From: a virus
Direction: 5' to 3' (one strand)
Virus record (IMG/VR): IMGVR_UViG_3300034104_001683
Span: 1 to 22,775 of that record
Length of the DNA: 22,775 nucleotides
Shown here: in pieces, positions 5,491 through 12,412 of the stretch
Position numbering within the stretch: position 1 is the stretch's first letter
Layout: every line of letters begins with the position of its first letter
Translations under genes and position numbers: made by a program
Notes under the pieces: generated by a model
Seen by the model: the letters and a program-made list of their open reading frames with translations, nothing else
Databases searched by the model: none
What the model was told of the DNA's origin: nothing

Positions 5491-6303
5491 TTATTTACCT
5501 ACGTTTACGTTAGTACCAGCACCGATTACAAGTGTGTTACCTTTGAATGTTGCAATAGCCTTAGCAGTTTCAAGCGCCGCATCAGCTTGCTTCATACGTG
5601 CTTGAGCATCCATGTACTGAATAGCACCTGCGTTTTGTGCAAGAGCCGCAATACGTCGGGCTTCTGCTTCGGCAGTCTTAACTTCAACTTCTTTTTGCTT
5701 CAATTCGTTCTTACTACGAACCAACTCATTTGCACTTGCAACAATAACGTCAGAAGGGACTACGCTACGCACCATAACTTGACTAATGCCAATGCTGCCG
5801 TCTAGTTTTTCCTCAGTAAGGTTTCGAGTAATTTCCTCCTTAATGAAGATTTCCATTTCATTACGATTGTCTGCCATGTCCAGTGCTTCATACTTACGTG
5901 CGGCTTTGTAAATTGCATTACGAGCATTCTGTACAATGTAATTATACATCACGTAAGTATCGCCCTTGAAATCAGCATGGAAACTTTTGTTCTTAGCATT
6001 ATACAGTTCAGCAACCTGACTTTGATTGACGTTATAAACAATAACAGCGTCCAAGTCTTTCATTGTTGAGTTGTCTTTAGCAACAGGAGTCATGTTTTCA
6101 ATGACCACGTTAACGTCTTTGATAGGGAACGTCATAACCTCACCGATGATGGTTTGATTCCATGAACCGGGCAACAGTTCAGTGGTACTAACCTGCTTGT
6201 TAATGTCACGGCGAAGACCAACCTCACCAGTCTCAATACGAGTACATGCAGAAGTAAGAGCAACTGCGGCGAGAACAAAACCAATTTTAATAGAGCGCAT
6301 CAT
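5491..6303 (-). CDS. SPFH/Band 7 (prohibitin-like) lipoprotein
   Basis: The 270-aa protein has a lipoprotein signal peptide with lipobox LTSAC (Cys20), then ETGEVGLRRDI, typical of the start of an SPFH/Band 7 domain (about 25-195). A long charged coiled-coil region follows (about 195-245, KNELKQKEVEVKTAEAEARR) and a Gly-rich C-terminus. SPFH proteins oligomerise on membranes into large rings or cages and organise proteases and membrane domains. Lipid anchoring through an N-terminal Cys, in place of a transmembrane helix, would put this one on the periplasmic face. It is flanked by four micro membrane proteins in one coupled unit. Tandem ATG codons make 6303 or 6300 possible starts. It is probably a phage factor for envelope integrity, lysis control or superinfection exclusion; that role is inferred. 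Confidence 0.85.
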   Translation of the reverse strand: MMRSIKIGFVLAAVALTSACTRIETGEVGLRRDINKQVSTTELLPGSWNQTIIGEVMTFPIKDVNVVIENMTPVAKDNSTMKDLDAVIVYNVNQSQVAELYNAKNKSFHADFKGDTYVMYNYIVQNARNAIYKAARKYEALDMADNRNEMEIFIKEEITRNLTEEKLDGSIGISQVMVRSVVPSDVIVASANELVRSKNELKQKEVEVKTAEAEARRIAALAQNAGAIQYMDAQARMKQADAALETAKAIATFKGNTLVIGAGTNVNVGK

Positions 6304-6304
6304 T

Positions 6305-6391
6305 TTAGAGAATACCTTTTACAAAAAGAAAGAAACAAAACATGAAACCAAGAATGAAATACATTGGTCTCAACAGAAAGTCAGGAAACAT
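6305..6391 (-). CDS. Micro membrane protein, 28 aa
   Basis: A 28-codon ORF with a good ribosome binding site (AAGGA, 7 bases before the ATG at 6391). The whole peptide is one hydrophobic helix with a basic flank (FPDFLLRPMYFILGF and CFFLFVKGIL). Its stop lies 1 base before the SPFH start, so the two are likely translated together. Too short for a family call; support is the ribosome binding site and tight spacing. Confidence 0.62.
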   Translation of the reverse strand: MFPDFLLRPMYFILGFMFCFFLFVKGIL

Positions 6392-6400
6392 TTTTAGTCC

Positions 6401-6577
6401 TTAAAAAAGAATTACTAACCCAATTAGTACTGAAATTGTCAGCACAGAACACAGTATACTATACCCTACAATTTTTGTCAAGGCTAATGCCTCTTTTCCT
6501 GTCATCTTTTGGGCAAATTTAATTGCTCCAAAAAATAGAACAAAAAGTACTACAAATGCTAAAATTACTTTACTCAT
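6401..6577 (-). CDS. Two-helix micro membrane protein, 58 aa
   Basis: A 58-codon ORF with two hydrophobic segments (about residues 4-20, VILAFVVLFVLFFGA; and 38-58, GYSILCSVLTISVLIGLVIL) separated by a polar loop containing KMTGKEA. The ATG at 6577 has AAAGGA upstream and overlaps the end of the 6570-7031 gene by 8 bases. A strong promoter for the SPFH unit (6453-6481) lies within its coding region. Probably an inner-membrane hairpin protein; function unknown. Confidence 0.72.
   Translation of the reverse strand: MSKVILAFVVLFVLFFGAIKFAQKMTGKEALALTKIVGYSILCSVLTISVLIGLVILF
6453..6481 (-). promoter_or_regulatory. Internal sigma70-type promoter upstream of the SPFH unit
   Basis: Minus strand: -35 TTGACA (6476-6481), 17-base spacer, -10 TATACT (6453-6458). 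It sits inside the 58-aa membrane protein gene and would drive the 28-aa ORF, the SPFH gene and the genes beyond it independently of the exonuclease operon. Confidence 0.75.
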
Positions 6578-7031
6578 GTTTATTTTCCTTTGTTAATTCG
6601 CATACCAACATAAAATGTTCGTATGCACTTTTTACTGACGGGTTCGTCATTAGCTTGTCAGCCTCTTCCTGCATAGCCTTTACTCCTGCTTCAGCACAGT
6701 CACGCACACTAAGACCGTATAAAGTACATAGTTCATCACCCATTTCTTTGGCTAACTTTTTCCATGCTTTTTGTTGTGCTTCTGTAATAGGAGTACTCTT
6801 TGGTCTTAGTTCTGCGGCTTTGCTGATTGATTTACAGATAGCATCTTCGGCAACACGACCTGCGGCAATCATGGGTGCATACGCCGGATCAATGTTAAAC
6901 CTACGTGAGGTTCCACCGGGGTAACACATAACAAGGTGATTACCTTTAGCAAAACTATCTAGTAGATTATTGTCATACTCAGCAACAGGAACATACCTGC
7001 GTCCAACTTTTTCGTAGTAGATTTTTTTCAT
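6570..7031 (-). CDS. Conserved-looking phage protein, 153 aa, unknown function
   Basis: The 153-aa protein begins with KKIYYEKVGRRYVPVAEYD, then LVMCYPGG and RFNIDPAYAPMIAAGRVAED, and continues as a long helical region to the end. The N-terminal arrangement looks like that of unknown proteins common in marine and freshwater T4-like phages (recollection, not a search). No catalytic motif is recognised. The ATG at 7031 overlaps the upstream stop as ATGA, and the C-terminus overlaps the micro membrane gene downstream. It belongs to the operon led by the exonuclease. Confidence 0.82.
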   Translation of the reverse strand: MKKIYYEKVGRRYVPVAEYDNNLLDSFAKGNHLVMCYPGGTSRRFNIDPAYAPMIAAGRVAEDAICKSISKAAELRPKSTPITEAQQKAWKKLAKEMGDELCTLYGLSVRDCAEAGVKAMQEEADKLMTNPSVKSAYEHFMLVCELTKENKHE

Positions 7032-7258
7032 AGTTGAAACTTTTTCAAATAGTTTTTAGCAATTGATAAATCTTCTTCATCCAACGGAACCAGTTCTTCA
7101 TACGTTTCTTGCATACGTACCAATTCTTCCCGATATGCTTTGATGATCCACATAGCATATTCTTGATCCTCGGGATCCATGCTATGCCACCAGATTTCTA
7201 GTTCTTCTTGGCTTCTATTAAGAATGTACAGGATATTATTCATGTCTTTATCATTCAT
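7028..7258 (-). CDS. Acidic helical protein, 76 aa
   Basis: Not recognised. The 76-aa protein is strongly acidic and helical (RSQEELEIWWHSMDPEDQEY, ELVRMQETYEELVPLDEEDL). The density of Glu and Asp suggests a protein that mimics nucleic acid or binds a basic partner, but this is a guess. The ATG at 7258 is supported by AGGAG at 6-base spacing. Its stop overlaps the next ATG. Confidence 0.8.
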   Translation of the reverse strand: MNDKDMNNILYILNRSQEELEIWWHSMDPEDQEYAMWIIKAYREELVRMQETYEELVPLDEEDLSIAKNYLKKFQL

Positions 7259-7259
7259 A

Positions 7260-7487
7260 TTAATCTCCTAATACTTCCCAAAATAGTTCTTTAGTCTTGA
7301 TGTATGCTACTGGTTTTACCCAGCCTCTGTCAATGCAATCGGCTAGAATTTGTTGATAGTTATATGGACAACTTTTAGAAATTTCAATTCCAGCACGTGG
7401 TACCATCTTGATGCCATCAATCATATAAAAGTGTGAATCGTCCCGCTTAATCTCTTTGATACGATTTTCTGGAGTAGTGAATGTCAT
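7260..7487 (-). CDS. Unknown protein, 75 aa
   Basis: The start is placed at the ATG at 7487, which overlaps the upstream TGA as ATGA, in preference to the GTG at 7505 inside the upstream gene. The 75-aa protein has a strand-rich N-terminal half (DSHFYMIDGIKMVPRAGIE) and a helical C-terminal half containing CPYNYQQILADCIDRGWVKP. Its WVKPVAYIKTKELFWEVLGD ending resembles that of small phage unknowns. No function can be assigned. Confidence 0.75.
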   Translation of the reverse strand: MTFTTPENRIKEIKRDDSHFYMIDGIKMVPRAGIEISKSCPYNYQQILADCIDRGWVKPVAYIKTKELFWEVLGD

Positions 7488-7720
7488 TTCTTCAATTCTT
7501 CCCACATTAGTTCTTTAGCACGTTTGTCAAGTTTCTCATGTTCGTTTTTCAGAATCAGTGGAGCCATTTGGTCGATGTATCTTAATAGAGCCTCATGTCC
7601 ACCTTCACGGAAATGATTGTATTCGCCCTTCGTACTTACTCTAGATTCGTAATAAAGTTTGTCATCCTTGAGTACCGCAACAATACCCAAGTACAATTGC
7701 TTCTCAATTAAATCATTCAT
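7484..7720 (-). CDS. Unknown protein, 78 aa
   Basis: The start is placed at the ATG at 7720, which overlaps the exonuclease stop (ATGAATGA) and has AAGGG upstream; the frame open to 7804 lies inside the exonuclease. The 78-aa protein has LYLGIVAVLKDDKLYYESRVS, probably a beta hairpin, then helices rich in Glu and Lys. Interestingly, it and the next gene end and begin alike (ELMWEELKK and ELFWEVLGD), suggesting they could be distant duplicates. Function unknown. Confidence 0.75.
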   Translation of the reverse strand: MNDLIEKQLYLGIVAVLKDDKLYYESRVSTKGEYNHFREGGHEALLRYIDQMAPLILKNEHEKLDKRAKELMWEELKK

Positions 7721-8711
7721 GTACGTGCCCTTGATACGGTGTATTAAGCCATGCAGTATAAGAGTCAGCTTGTTGAGAGATTTTCGTAAGTTCATATTTG
7801 CCACAAAATTTCATCAGATGAATGCCCACTTGAGGAGTTACATTTACACGGACAGATTCTTTGATACGAGTGTCACAAGCTTCTTTAATATTTTCGGGTT
7901 GTGCTTTCAAGTCGATCAACATTTTATTACGCTGATAGCAGTCACGAACACATTGTTCTTCACCATTATGATCTACCCACTTTTGCAACATGAAGTTATT
8001 CCAATTGAAACCTTGTTTGTCACGGTCCTCAAATGCTTCACGAATACCTACTCGATTCTTACTACCTTTTTCGGGTGCTCGGGGATATGCTGTGAAAACG
8101 TTGTCGCCCGCATCACCTCTGACAATTTTCTTAAACAATAAGTATTCAGGATCCTCAAGCAACTTAGGATTCTTTTCTTTGTCTAGTACTGGCTTACCAT
8201 TTTCTTTGAAGTAGCCGTTGAGGGTGATAAGCTCTCCTGCGACACCATTGTACTGGTGCACCGTGTCGCTGATAAGTTGAACATAATCAGTATCAGTAGA
8301 AATAATGTAGTGCGTGTCATTTGGATGCAAGTGAATGAATCGGGCAATCAAGTCGTCAGCTTCTGCTGTTTCGTGACGTAAAACGCTAACGTTAGTTTTC
8401 TCTTTAAGAAACGTAGTGAACTTTTCATACGTATCCCAAAACATTTCTGATTCTTCTTTCTCAGCCTCAGTTACTGACATAGCATCAACAATACGATTCT
8501 TTTTGTAAGGACCGTATACATCTTTGCGCCAGCTTCTACCCTCCAAGCAAAATACAACGTGGTCAATTCCATAGCGTCGGACAGCTTGATTGACTGATGC
8601 AAGAGTTAGATGAAGGGCCATGCCGATTTTTTCCCACGTATCTGCATTACGTGATGCAACGTGTCGGGCACGGAAGAATGTGTTAGCTGTGTCAATGAGT
8701 GCGTATTTCAT
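7713..8711 (-). CDS. 5'-3' exonuclease / flap endonuclease family
   Basis: The 332-aa protein has the hallmarks of the FEN/T5-T4 5'-nuclease family. Asp7 lies in the first strand (YALIDTANTFFRARH). A basic helical-arch region is at about 60-73 (WRKDVYGPYKKNR). EADD is at 117-120, STDTDY at 138-143 and GDAGDN at 199-204, where the helix-3-turn-helix DNA-binding region begins. These acidic residues bind two metal ions. The family removes RNA primers and 5' flaps during replication and degrades DNA from 5' ends. The ATG at 8711 is fixed by the promoter (8718-8746) just upstream, leaving almost no leader. It heads the operon running down to about 6400. Confidence 0.9.
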   Translation of the reverse strand: MKYALIDTANTFFRARHVASRNADTWEKIGMALHLTLASVNQAVRRYGIDHVVFCLEGRSWRKDVYGPYKKNRIVDAMSVTEAEKEESEMFWDTYEKFTTFLKEKTNVSVLRHETAEADDLIARFIHLHPNDTHYIISTDTDYVQLISDTVHQYNGVAGELITLNGYFKENGKPVLDKEKNPKLLEDPEYLLFKKIVRGDAGDNVFTAYPRAPEKGSKNRVGIREAFEDRDKQGFNWNNFMLQKWVDHNGEEQCVRDCYQRNKMLIDLKAQPENIKEACDTRIKESVRVNVTPQVGIHLMKFCGKYELTKISQQADSYTAWLNTPYQGHVHE

Positions 8712-8717
8712 GATGAA

Positions 8718-8746
8718 AGTATACTACTATTCTGAATTATTGTCAA
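8718..8746 (-). promoter_or_regulatory. Sigma70-type promoter for the exonuclease operon, near-leaderless
   Basis: Minus strand: -35 TTGACA (8741-8746), 17-base spacer, -10 TATACT (8718-8723). The exonuclease ATG (8711) falls where transcription would start, about 7 bases past the -10 box. The -35 box overlaps the stop of the 8743-9183 gene. Confidence 0.8.
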
Positions 8747-9183
8747 GAAATATTTTCCAAAAACATATCGGGACTATCCTTTAAGTTTTTGAAAACTTTG
8801 CTTGGACTGAATGGTAAGTGTTCCTTTTTGACTTTATAAATTTCTGGATAAACTGCTTTGCAACGGGCATCAACAAATTTAACAATGTCTTTGCCCGTAA
8901 CTTTTTCTTTTGGATCAAACCATTCTAGTTTTTCGTCAAACAATACTAACAGTTTGTCTTTCCATTGATTTTTCAAATGACGCTCAAGTGCAACGATTTG
9001 ACTGTACTTACCATAATACATGTGACAGAAAACTTGTTTCTCTGCACTAGGATTACAGTAACCCTTACGCAAACGTGATTCGGCATTCAGTGTGATACCG
9101 AAACCCCACTTACCATTGTGCGCAAGTTGAATGATATAGAACCATCCACACTTGCTATGTAACTTAAATTCAGATTGTTGCAT
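8743..9183 (-). CDS. GIY-YIG / T5orf172-like nuclease-domain protein
   Basis: The 146-aa protein starts with GWFYIIQLAHNGKWGFGIT (13-31), which fits the two-strand core of GIY-YIG-like T5orf172 domains. Arg37 follows in the next helix, then Glu67 in VALERHL, and EWF at 87-89, a pattern seen in T5orf172/Mug113-type proteins. These candidate active-site residues are Tyr16, Arg37 and Glu67. Such proteins are nicking or homing-type nucleases or DNA-binding modules; substrate unknown. The C-terminal 55 residues are Lys-rich. The start at 9183 has GGAGAC upstream and overlaps the preceding gene by 14 bases. Confidence 0.62.
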   Translation of the reverse strand: MQQSEFKLHSKCGWFYIIQLAHNGKWGFGITLNAESRLRKGYCNPSAEKQVFCHMYYGKYSQIVALERHLKNQWKDKLLVLFDEKLEWFDPKEKVTGKDIVKFVDARCKAVYPEIYKVKKEHLPFSPSKVFKNLKDSPDMFLENIS

Positions 9184-10378
9184 TTTTCACTGTCTCCAAA
9201 ATTTCATCATCAAGTTCATTGAAGATATCGCAACCGTTTTGCATAAAATCGTTAACGTCACCGGTCAAGTAGTAATCACCACCGACACGTTGATAAATTT
9301 TCAATACAACAGCGAGAGCCGCATTGTGCGGGCAAGACGGTACATTCTTCAATGAAGGATGTGCTTTGCGAAAGTACTTAGTATAAGCACGTTCAGTTGA
9401 TGTTCGCAGTCCGGCCAGGTCAGTGAAACATTCAAAAATGACAGAATTAAACTCATTCAGAAATTTCTTCCACTTTGTACCAGTTACTGGGAAATTGTTG
9501 TTTAGCATGTGTTCATACAAGTTGCCATACAAACCCCAGGTGGCCGCATCAACAAGAGTACCGTGCCAATATGTCTTGTGTGTTTGCAGAATGAATTCGA
9601 GTGTGACCAAATTCCAATCATAGATCACATCAGACCGAGGAAGTGTACCTGCTTTACCAAAGTCTGGATGACCTTTAGGCAATGGGATAGCTTCGTATTT
9701 TTCGCAAAGTGTTTGACGAGCCTCAGCGTCAGTGTATTCTTTGCTTTGTGTTGGGTTATTGAATTTACGAACATCCGCAACTTTGATTTTGTGGTGGTCA
9801 TATGGTTCCCATTTCTTTTGACCTTTGCCATTGCGATGCAATGCGGCTTCGGGTGTAAAGCTAGGGTGAGGTTCGTCTACCACGAATGCAGGGAACTTGA
9901 AGTTCAACCAATCTTTTGGATCATTGTCCCATAGCCCGTGCTTTGCTAGAAGACCAACAACAGCCAATCCGTGTTGAGTGTCAAAACATGACAATGTGCC
10001 ATCTTTTTGTTTTGTCGCAAAGACAGGTGACAGTAAACGAGGGTCTAGATTTTTAAGAATGTCAGTGTGACAGTGACCCACATCCAAAAGACGTTGTGTA
10101 ATTTCATTGAACGTGTTTAAGCCAATGGGCGCTTGAATAAGTTTACCGATTTGATTCTTGTCGAATGTCTTTTTGTTTGCTTTGAGTGTGTTGATATACT
10201 CAATAGTTCCTGGGTTTTGTTCAAGCAACCCTACAGTGTCCTCCAAAGTCAAAACTTTTGGATTCGCAAGTTTCTTTGGGTCAAGTGGGTTGCGAATCTT
10301 ACTAATATCAATCTTCTGACCTTTCGGTACCTTTTTAAAAGGAAAGACGTAAGTTGTATCATGTGAAGATTTAGCCAT
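9170..10378 (-). CDS. Unknown protein, 402 aa, possible ParB-like N-terminal domain
   Basis: The start is set at the ATG at 10378 (MAKSSHD), which has AAAGGAG at 8 bases; the open frame to 10441 runs back into the promoter. The 402-aa protein has a central segment where LLSPVFAT and CFDTQHGLAVVGLLAKHG follow each other, similar in order to the ParB/sulfiredoxin fold (strand, then D-x-x-H-G-helix). The C-terminal half is helical, rich in Trp, Tyr and His, and includes a Cys-Pro-His (SCPHNAALAV). It may be a DNA-associated enzyme; the ParB relation is tentative. It forms a unit with the GIY-YIG-like gene. Confidence 0.72.
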   Translation of the reverse strand: MAKSSHDTTYVFPFKKVPKGQKIDISKIRNPLDPKKLANPKVLTLEDTVGLLEQNPGTIEYINTLKANKKTFDKNQIGKLIQAPIGLNTFNEITQRLLDVGHCHTDILKNLDPRLLSPVFATKQKDGTLSCFDTQHGLAVVGLLAKHGLWDNDPKDWLNFKFPAFVVDEPHPSFTPEAALHRNGKGQKKWEPYDHHKIKVADVRKFNNPTQSKEYTDAEARQTLCEKYEAIPLPKGHPDFGKAGTLPRSDVIYDWNLVTLEFILQTHKTYWHGTLVDAATWGLYGNLYEHMLNNNFPVTGTKWKKFLNEFNSVIFECFTDLAGLRTSTERAYTKYFRKAHPSLKNVPSCPHNAALAVVLKIYQRVGGDYYLTGDVNDFMQNGCDIFNELDDEILETVKNATI

Positions 10379-10401
10379 TAAAAAACTCCTTTGAGTGTTA
10401 A

Positions 10402-10417
10402 ACAATACTTGTATTGT
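10402..10417. promoter_or_regulatory. 16-base palindrome over the transcription start region
   Basis: ACAATAC-TT-GTATTGT is a perfect 7-bp inverted repeat with a 2-base centre. It overlaps the -10 box (10413-10418) and the predicted transcription start of the 9170-10378 gene, a typical operator position. Which protein would bind is unknown. Confidence 0.5.
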
Positions 10418-10441
10418 ACACCCAAAGAAGTTAGTTGTCAA
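10413..10441 (-). promoter_or_regulatory. Sigma70-type promoter for the gene at 9170-10378
   Basis: Minus strand: -35 TTGACA (10436-10441), 17-base spacer containing CTTTGGG, -10 TACAAT (10413-10418). It shares the spacer motif with the three promoters at the left end of the window. Confidence 0.82.
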
Positions 10442-10470
10442 CCTTTTTATTGGTTTTTATTTTGAATACG

Positions 10471-10899
10471 TTAACTAACCTCTGTGCGCCCATCGCCTAG
10501 ATCCTTTGTTCTAACAATACGCATGTCCCTGTTCTCAGGGTCAGCTTGTTGCTGTTCATAGATTTCTAGTGCGATATTACGACAGACTGATTGGAACCAT
10601 CTATCAACCATAACTTGGTCAGTGTCACTGTCTTTTTGTTTGTATCCTGCACGAATGAGATTTAGAATAAACTTATCATTCCAATCTAGTTCAAATGCAC
10701 CGTTGTTGATATTAGCAGGATCAACTTCTACTTTGAGAATTGATACATAAGGCTCACCTGCTTGAGTTGCCTTCTCTTTTTCAGACAACACAGGTTCCGG
10801 CTTCTTTTCTTTAGGTGTACGTGTCTTACGTTCTTTTTTAGGTGCTTCAACCTTTATTGGTTCTGGCTTCTTGCCAAATAGTTTATCAAATAATCCCAT
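10471..10899 (-). CDS. Conserved T4-like phage protein, unknown function, 142 aa
   Basis: The 142-aa protein begins MGLFDKLFGKK, followed by a Lys/Glu/Pro-rich disordered stretch (to about 45). The conserved-looking domain has GEPYVSILKVEVDPANINNG, FELDWNDKFILNLIRAGYK and VDRWFQSVCRNIALE, and ends in LGDGRTEVS. I recall this architecture as a widespread unknown protein of T4-like marine phages, without an assigned role. The ATG at 10899 has GAGGAC upstream and follows the DUF2452 stop by 1 base, so it is the last gene of the UvdE operon. Confidence 0.85.
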   Translation of the reverse strand: MGLFDKLFGKKPEPIKVEAPKKERKTRTPKEKKPEPVLSEKEKATQAGEPYVSILKVEVDPANINNGAFELDWNDKFILNLIRAGYKQKDSDTDQVMVDRWFQSVCRNIALEIYEQQQADPENRDMRIVRTKDLGDGRTEVS

Positions 10900-10900
10900 A

Positions 10901-11374
10901 TTAGTCCTCTTTTATTTCCATCCATGTATGATCGCCCATGTATTTAACTTGCGTGACATACTCATAAGATTCCGGTACACCTGTCGACCAATCATTGGGA
11001 CCGGTATGTACAAGCAACGTCTTTTCTTTTCTTTTTTCCCATACTAACCAGTATGTGTTTCCCATTACAATTTGAAATTGATATTCTGCGGCATGTACTG
11101 CATCTGTTACTTCTAGCCTACGTTTAATATCTAGTGCTTGTTTTTGCAATACATTCACAATGTCCATGATTCTATCATACTCTTGCTGGGCATACATCCT
11201 AGCATGATTAATCATGATATCTTTTTGCTTTGTAACAGGAATCAAGTCAAACTTTGGACCTCCTGCTTCGGTAGGATACTCACTCACATTCCTATTAAAG
11301 AAGTGAATTAAGTTTCCAGTGCTAGTACTATCGTAGCTATGCACACCGTTAGCAGAATTATTATCGTTTGGCAT
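10901..11374 (-). CDS. DUF2452 family protein
   Basis: The 157-aa protein (ATG at 11374; the frame to 11380 uses TTG) matches my knowledge of DUF2452. It has a polar N-terminus, then a helical part (MYAQQEYDRIMDIVNVLQKQ, ALDIKRRLEVTDAVHAAEYQ), then a beta-rich end with VMGNTYWLVWEKR and VKYMGDHTWMEI. The family occurs in bacteria and phages and has no established activity. It overlaps the end of the UvdE gene by 14 bases, so it is probably coexpressed. Confidence 0.78.
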   Translation of the reverse strand: MPNDNNSANGVHSYDSTSTGNLIHFFNRNVSEYPTEAGGPKFDLIPVTKQKDIMINHARMYAQQEYDRIMDIVNVLQKQALDIKRRLEVTDAVHAAEYQFQIVMGNTYWLVWEKRKEKTLLVHTGPNDWSTGVPESYEYVTQVKYMGDHTWMEIKED

Positions 11375-12383
11375 GTTCAAGTAGTTTGAAGCTTGCTAAG
11401 TTCTTACCCTTAGCCTCACACATGATATCAAAGTTATCATTGAATGTCAATGCCCAATCGTTCACTGCATCATTCCAGAAGTAGTCACTGTGAGCACGTA
11501 GTTTTTGTTTGCTGTGTCCACTTGCAATCAAAGCCGCCTGGTCGGGTAATTGGTTACTGTCGTGTCCGACAAGTACGTCCTCCCGAGATACACTGTAATG
11601 GATAGTAGGGCGAACGCCACGCCAACTATCAATAACCTTTTTAGCAAGGTCACTATTACAGTCAATATAGGTTCCCTCACGAATCCAATTATGGTGAATG
11701 TCCAAGACCGTAGGGACGAGGTCAGATAATGATAAGCAGTCAGATAGTCCATGTGTGTATTCTTCGTTTTCTAGTGTTAGTGTGTTACGTGCCTCAGGAG
11801 ACAGACGACCAAATACATCCCTGATGCCCTGAGGACCTTTGCGACCAGAAATGTGTACGTTGATTTTCATGTCTTGAAAAGTTTTGCCATAGCCCATAAA
11901 ACGTGCCATGTCTGCATGATATTCAAATTCTTCAATACTCTTATTTACTACCTCGTCACGGTCACTTGCTAAAACAACGAATTGGTCAGGGTGAAATGAC
12001 AAACGAACATTGTTAGCACGTGCTGTTTCACCGATGGGTGCCATCCAACGTGCTAGATTAGATTGAACATCACTTGAATGCCAAAAGTCTTTGTAGTCAT
12101 CATGAGTGTAAAAGCTAAACATGTCGGATGTAATGCGCAACATACGCAATTCAGGCTCTAGTGTTGCAACTTTTTTGACAAGTGCGTGTGTAGCGAGAAT
12201 GTTGCTTTTTGCTACGTCAATAATTTTTTGTTCTACTGCGGCACGATTGTTACGCTTTGCCCATGCTAGTGTAGTGCCACCTGTGTTCAGTCCCTCAACA
12301 GACGCAATCTCGCCTTTCTTGTTAATTTCAGCGAATTTACAAGCAAAACCGATGCGTTTAGTAGTAATGTCAAAAGAGTGCAT
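11361..12383 (-). CDS. uvsE: UV damage endonuclease (UvdE/UvsE family)
   Basis: The 340-aa protein (ATG at 12383, fixed by the promoter at 12413-12441) carries the UvdE TIM-barrel motifs in order: RIGFACKF near the N-terminus, LRITSDMF, VRLSFHPDQFVVLAS, INVHISG, LTLENEE, VPTVLDIHHNW, TIHYS and LRAHSDYF. The His, Glu and Asp residues in these motifs bind the metal ions of the active site. The family nicks DNA 5' of UV photoproducts and some other lesions, starting repair without photolyase or UvrABC. In a phage it would protect the genome from sunlight damage. It begins an operon with a DUF2452 gene and a conserved phage unknown. Confidence 0.92.
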   Translation of the reverse strand: MHSFDITTKRIGFACKFAEINKKGEIASVEGLNTGGTTLAWAKRNNRAAVEQKIIDVAKSNILATHALVKKVATLEPELRMLRITSDMFSFYTHDDYKDFWHSSDVQSNLARWMAPIGETARANNVRLSFHPDQFVVLASDRDEVVNKSIEEFEYHADMARFMGYGKTFQDMKINVHISGRKGPQGIRDVFGRLSPEARNTLTLENEEYTHGLSDCLSLSDLVPTVLDIHHNWIREGTYIDCNSDLAKKVIDSWRGVRPTIHYSVSREDVLVGHDSNQLPDQAALIASGHSKQKLRAHSDYFWNDAVNDWALTFNDNFDIMCEAKGKNLASFKLLEHAKR

Positions 12384-12395
12384 AAGAGTCCATAG

Positions 12396-12408
12396 TGATA
12401 AATAATAG
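12396..12408 (+). promoter_or_regulatory. Possible late-type promoter for the rightward unit
   Basis: TGATAAATA (12396-12404) on the plus strand resembles the T4 late core TATAAATA. It lies about 55 bases upstream of the only rightward gene pair, where no good sigma70 promoter is visible. The assignment is inference. Confidence 0.4.
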
Positions 12409-12412
12409 ATGT

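Noticed and set aside
6523-6924. Rightward 133-codon frame
   Set aside because: Shadow of the leftward 153-aa gene and 58-aa micro-protein.
7659-8141. Rightward 160-codon frame opposite the exonuclease
   Set aside because: Antisense to conserved nuclease motifs; composition is that of a reverse-strand shadow.
9509-9934. Rightward 141-codon frame opposite the 402-aa gene
   Set aside because: No start signal and no domain; the leftward gene has a promoter and ribosome binding site.
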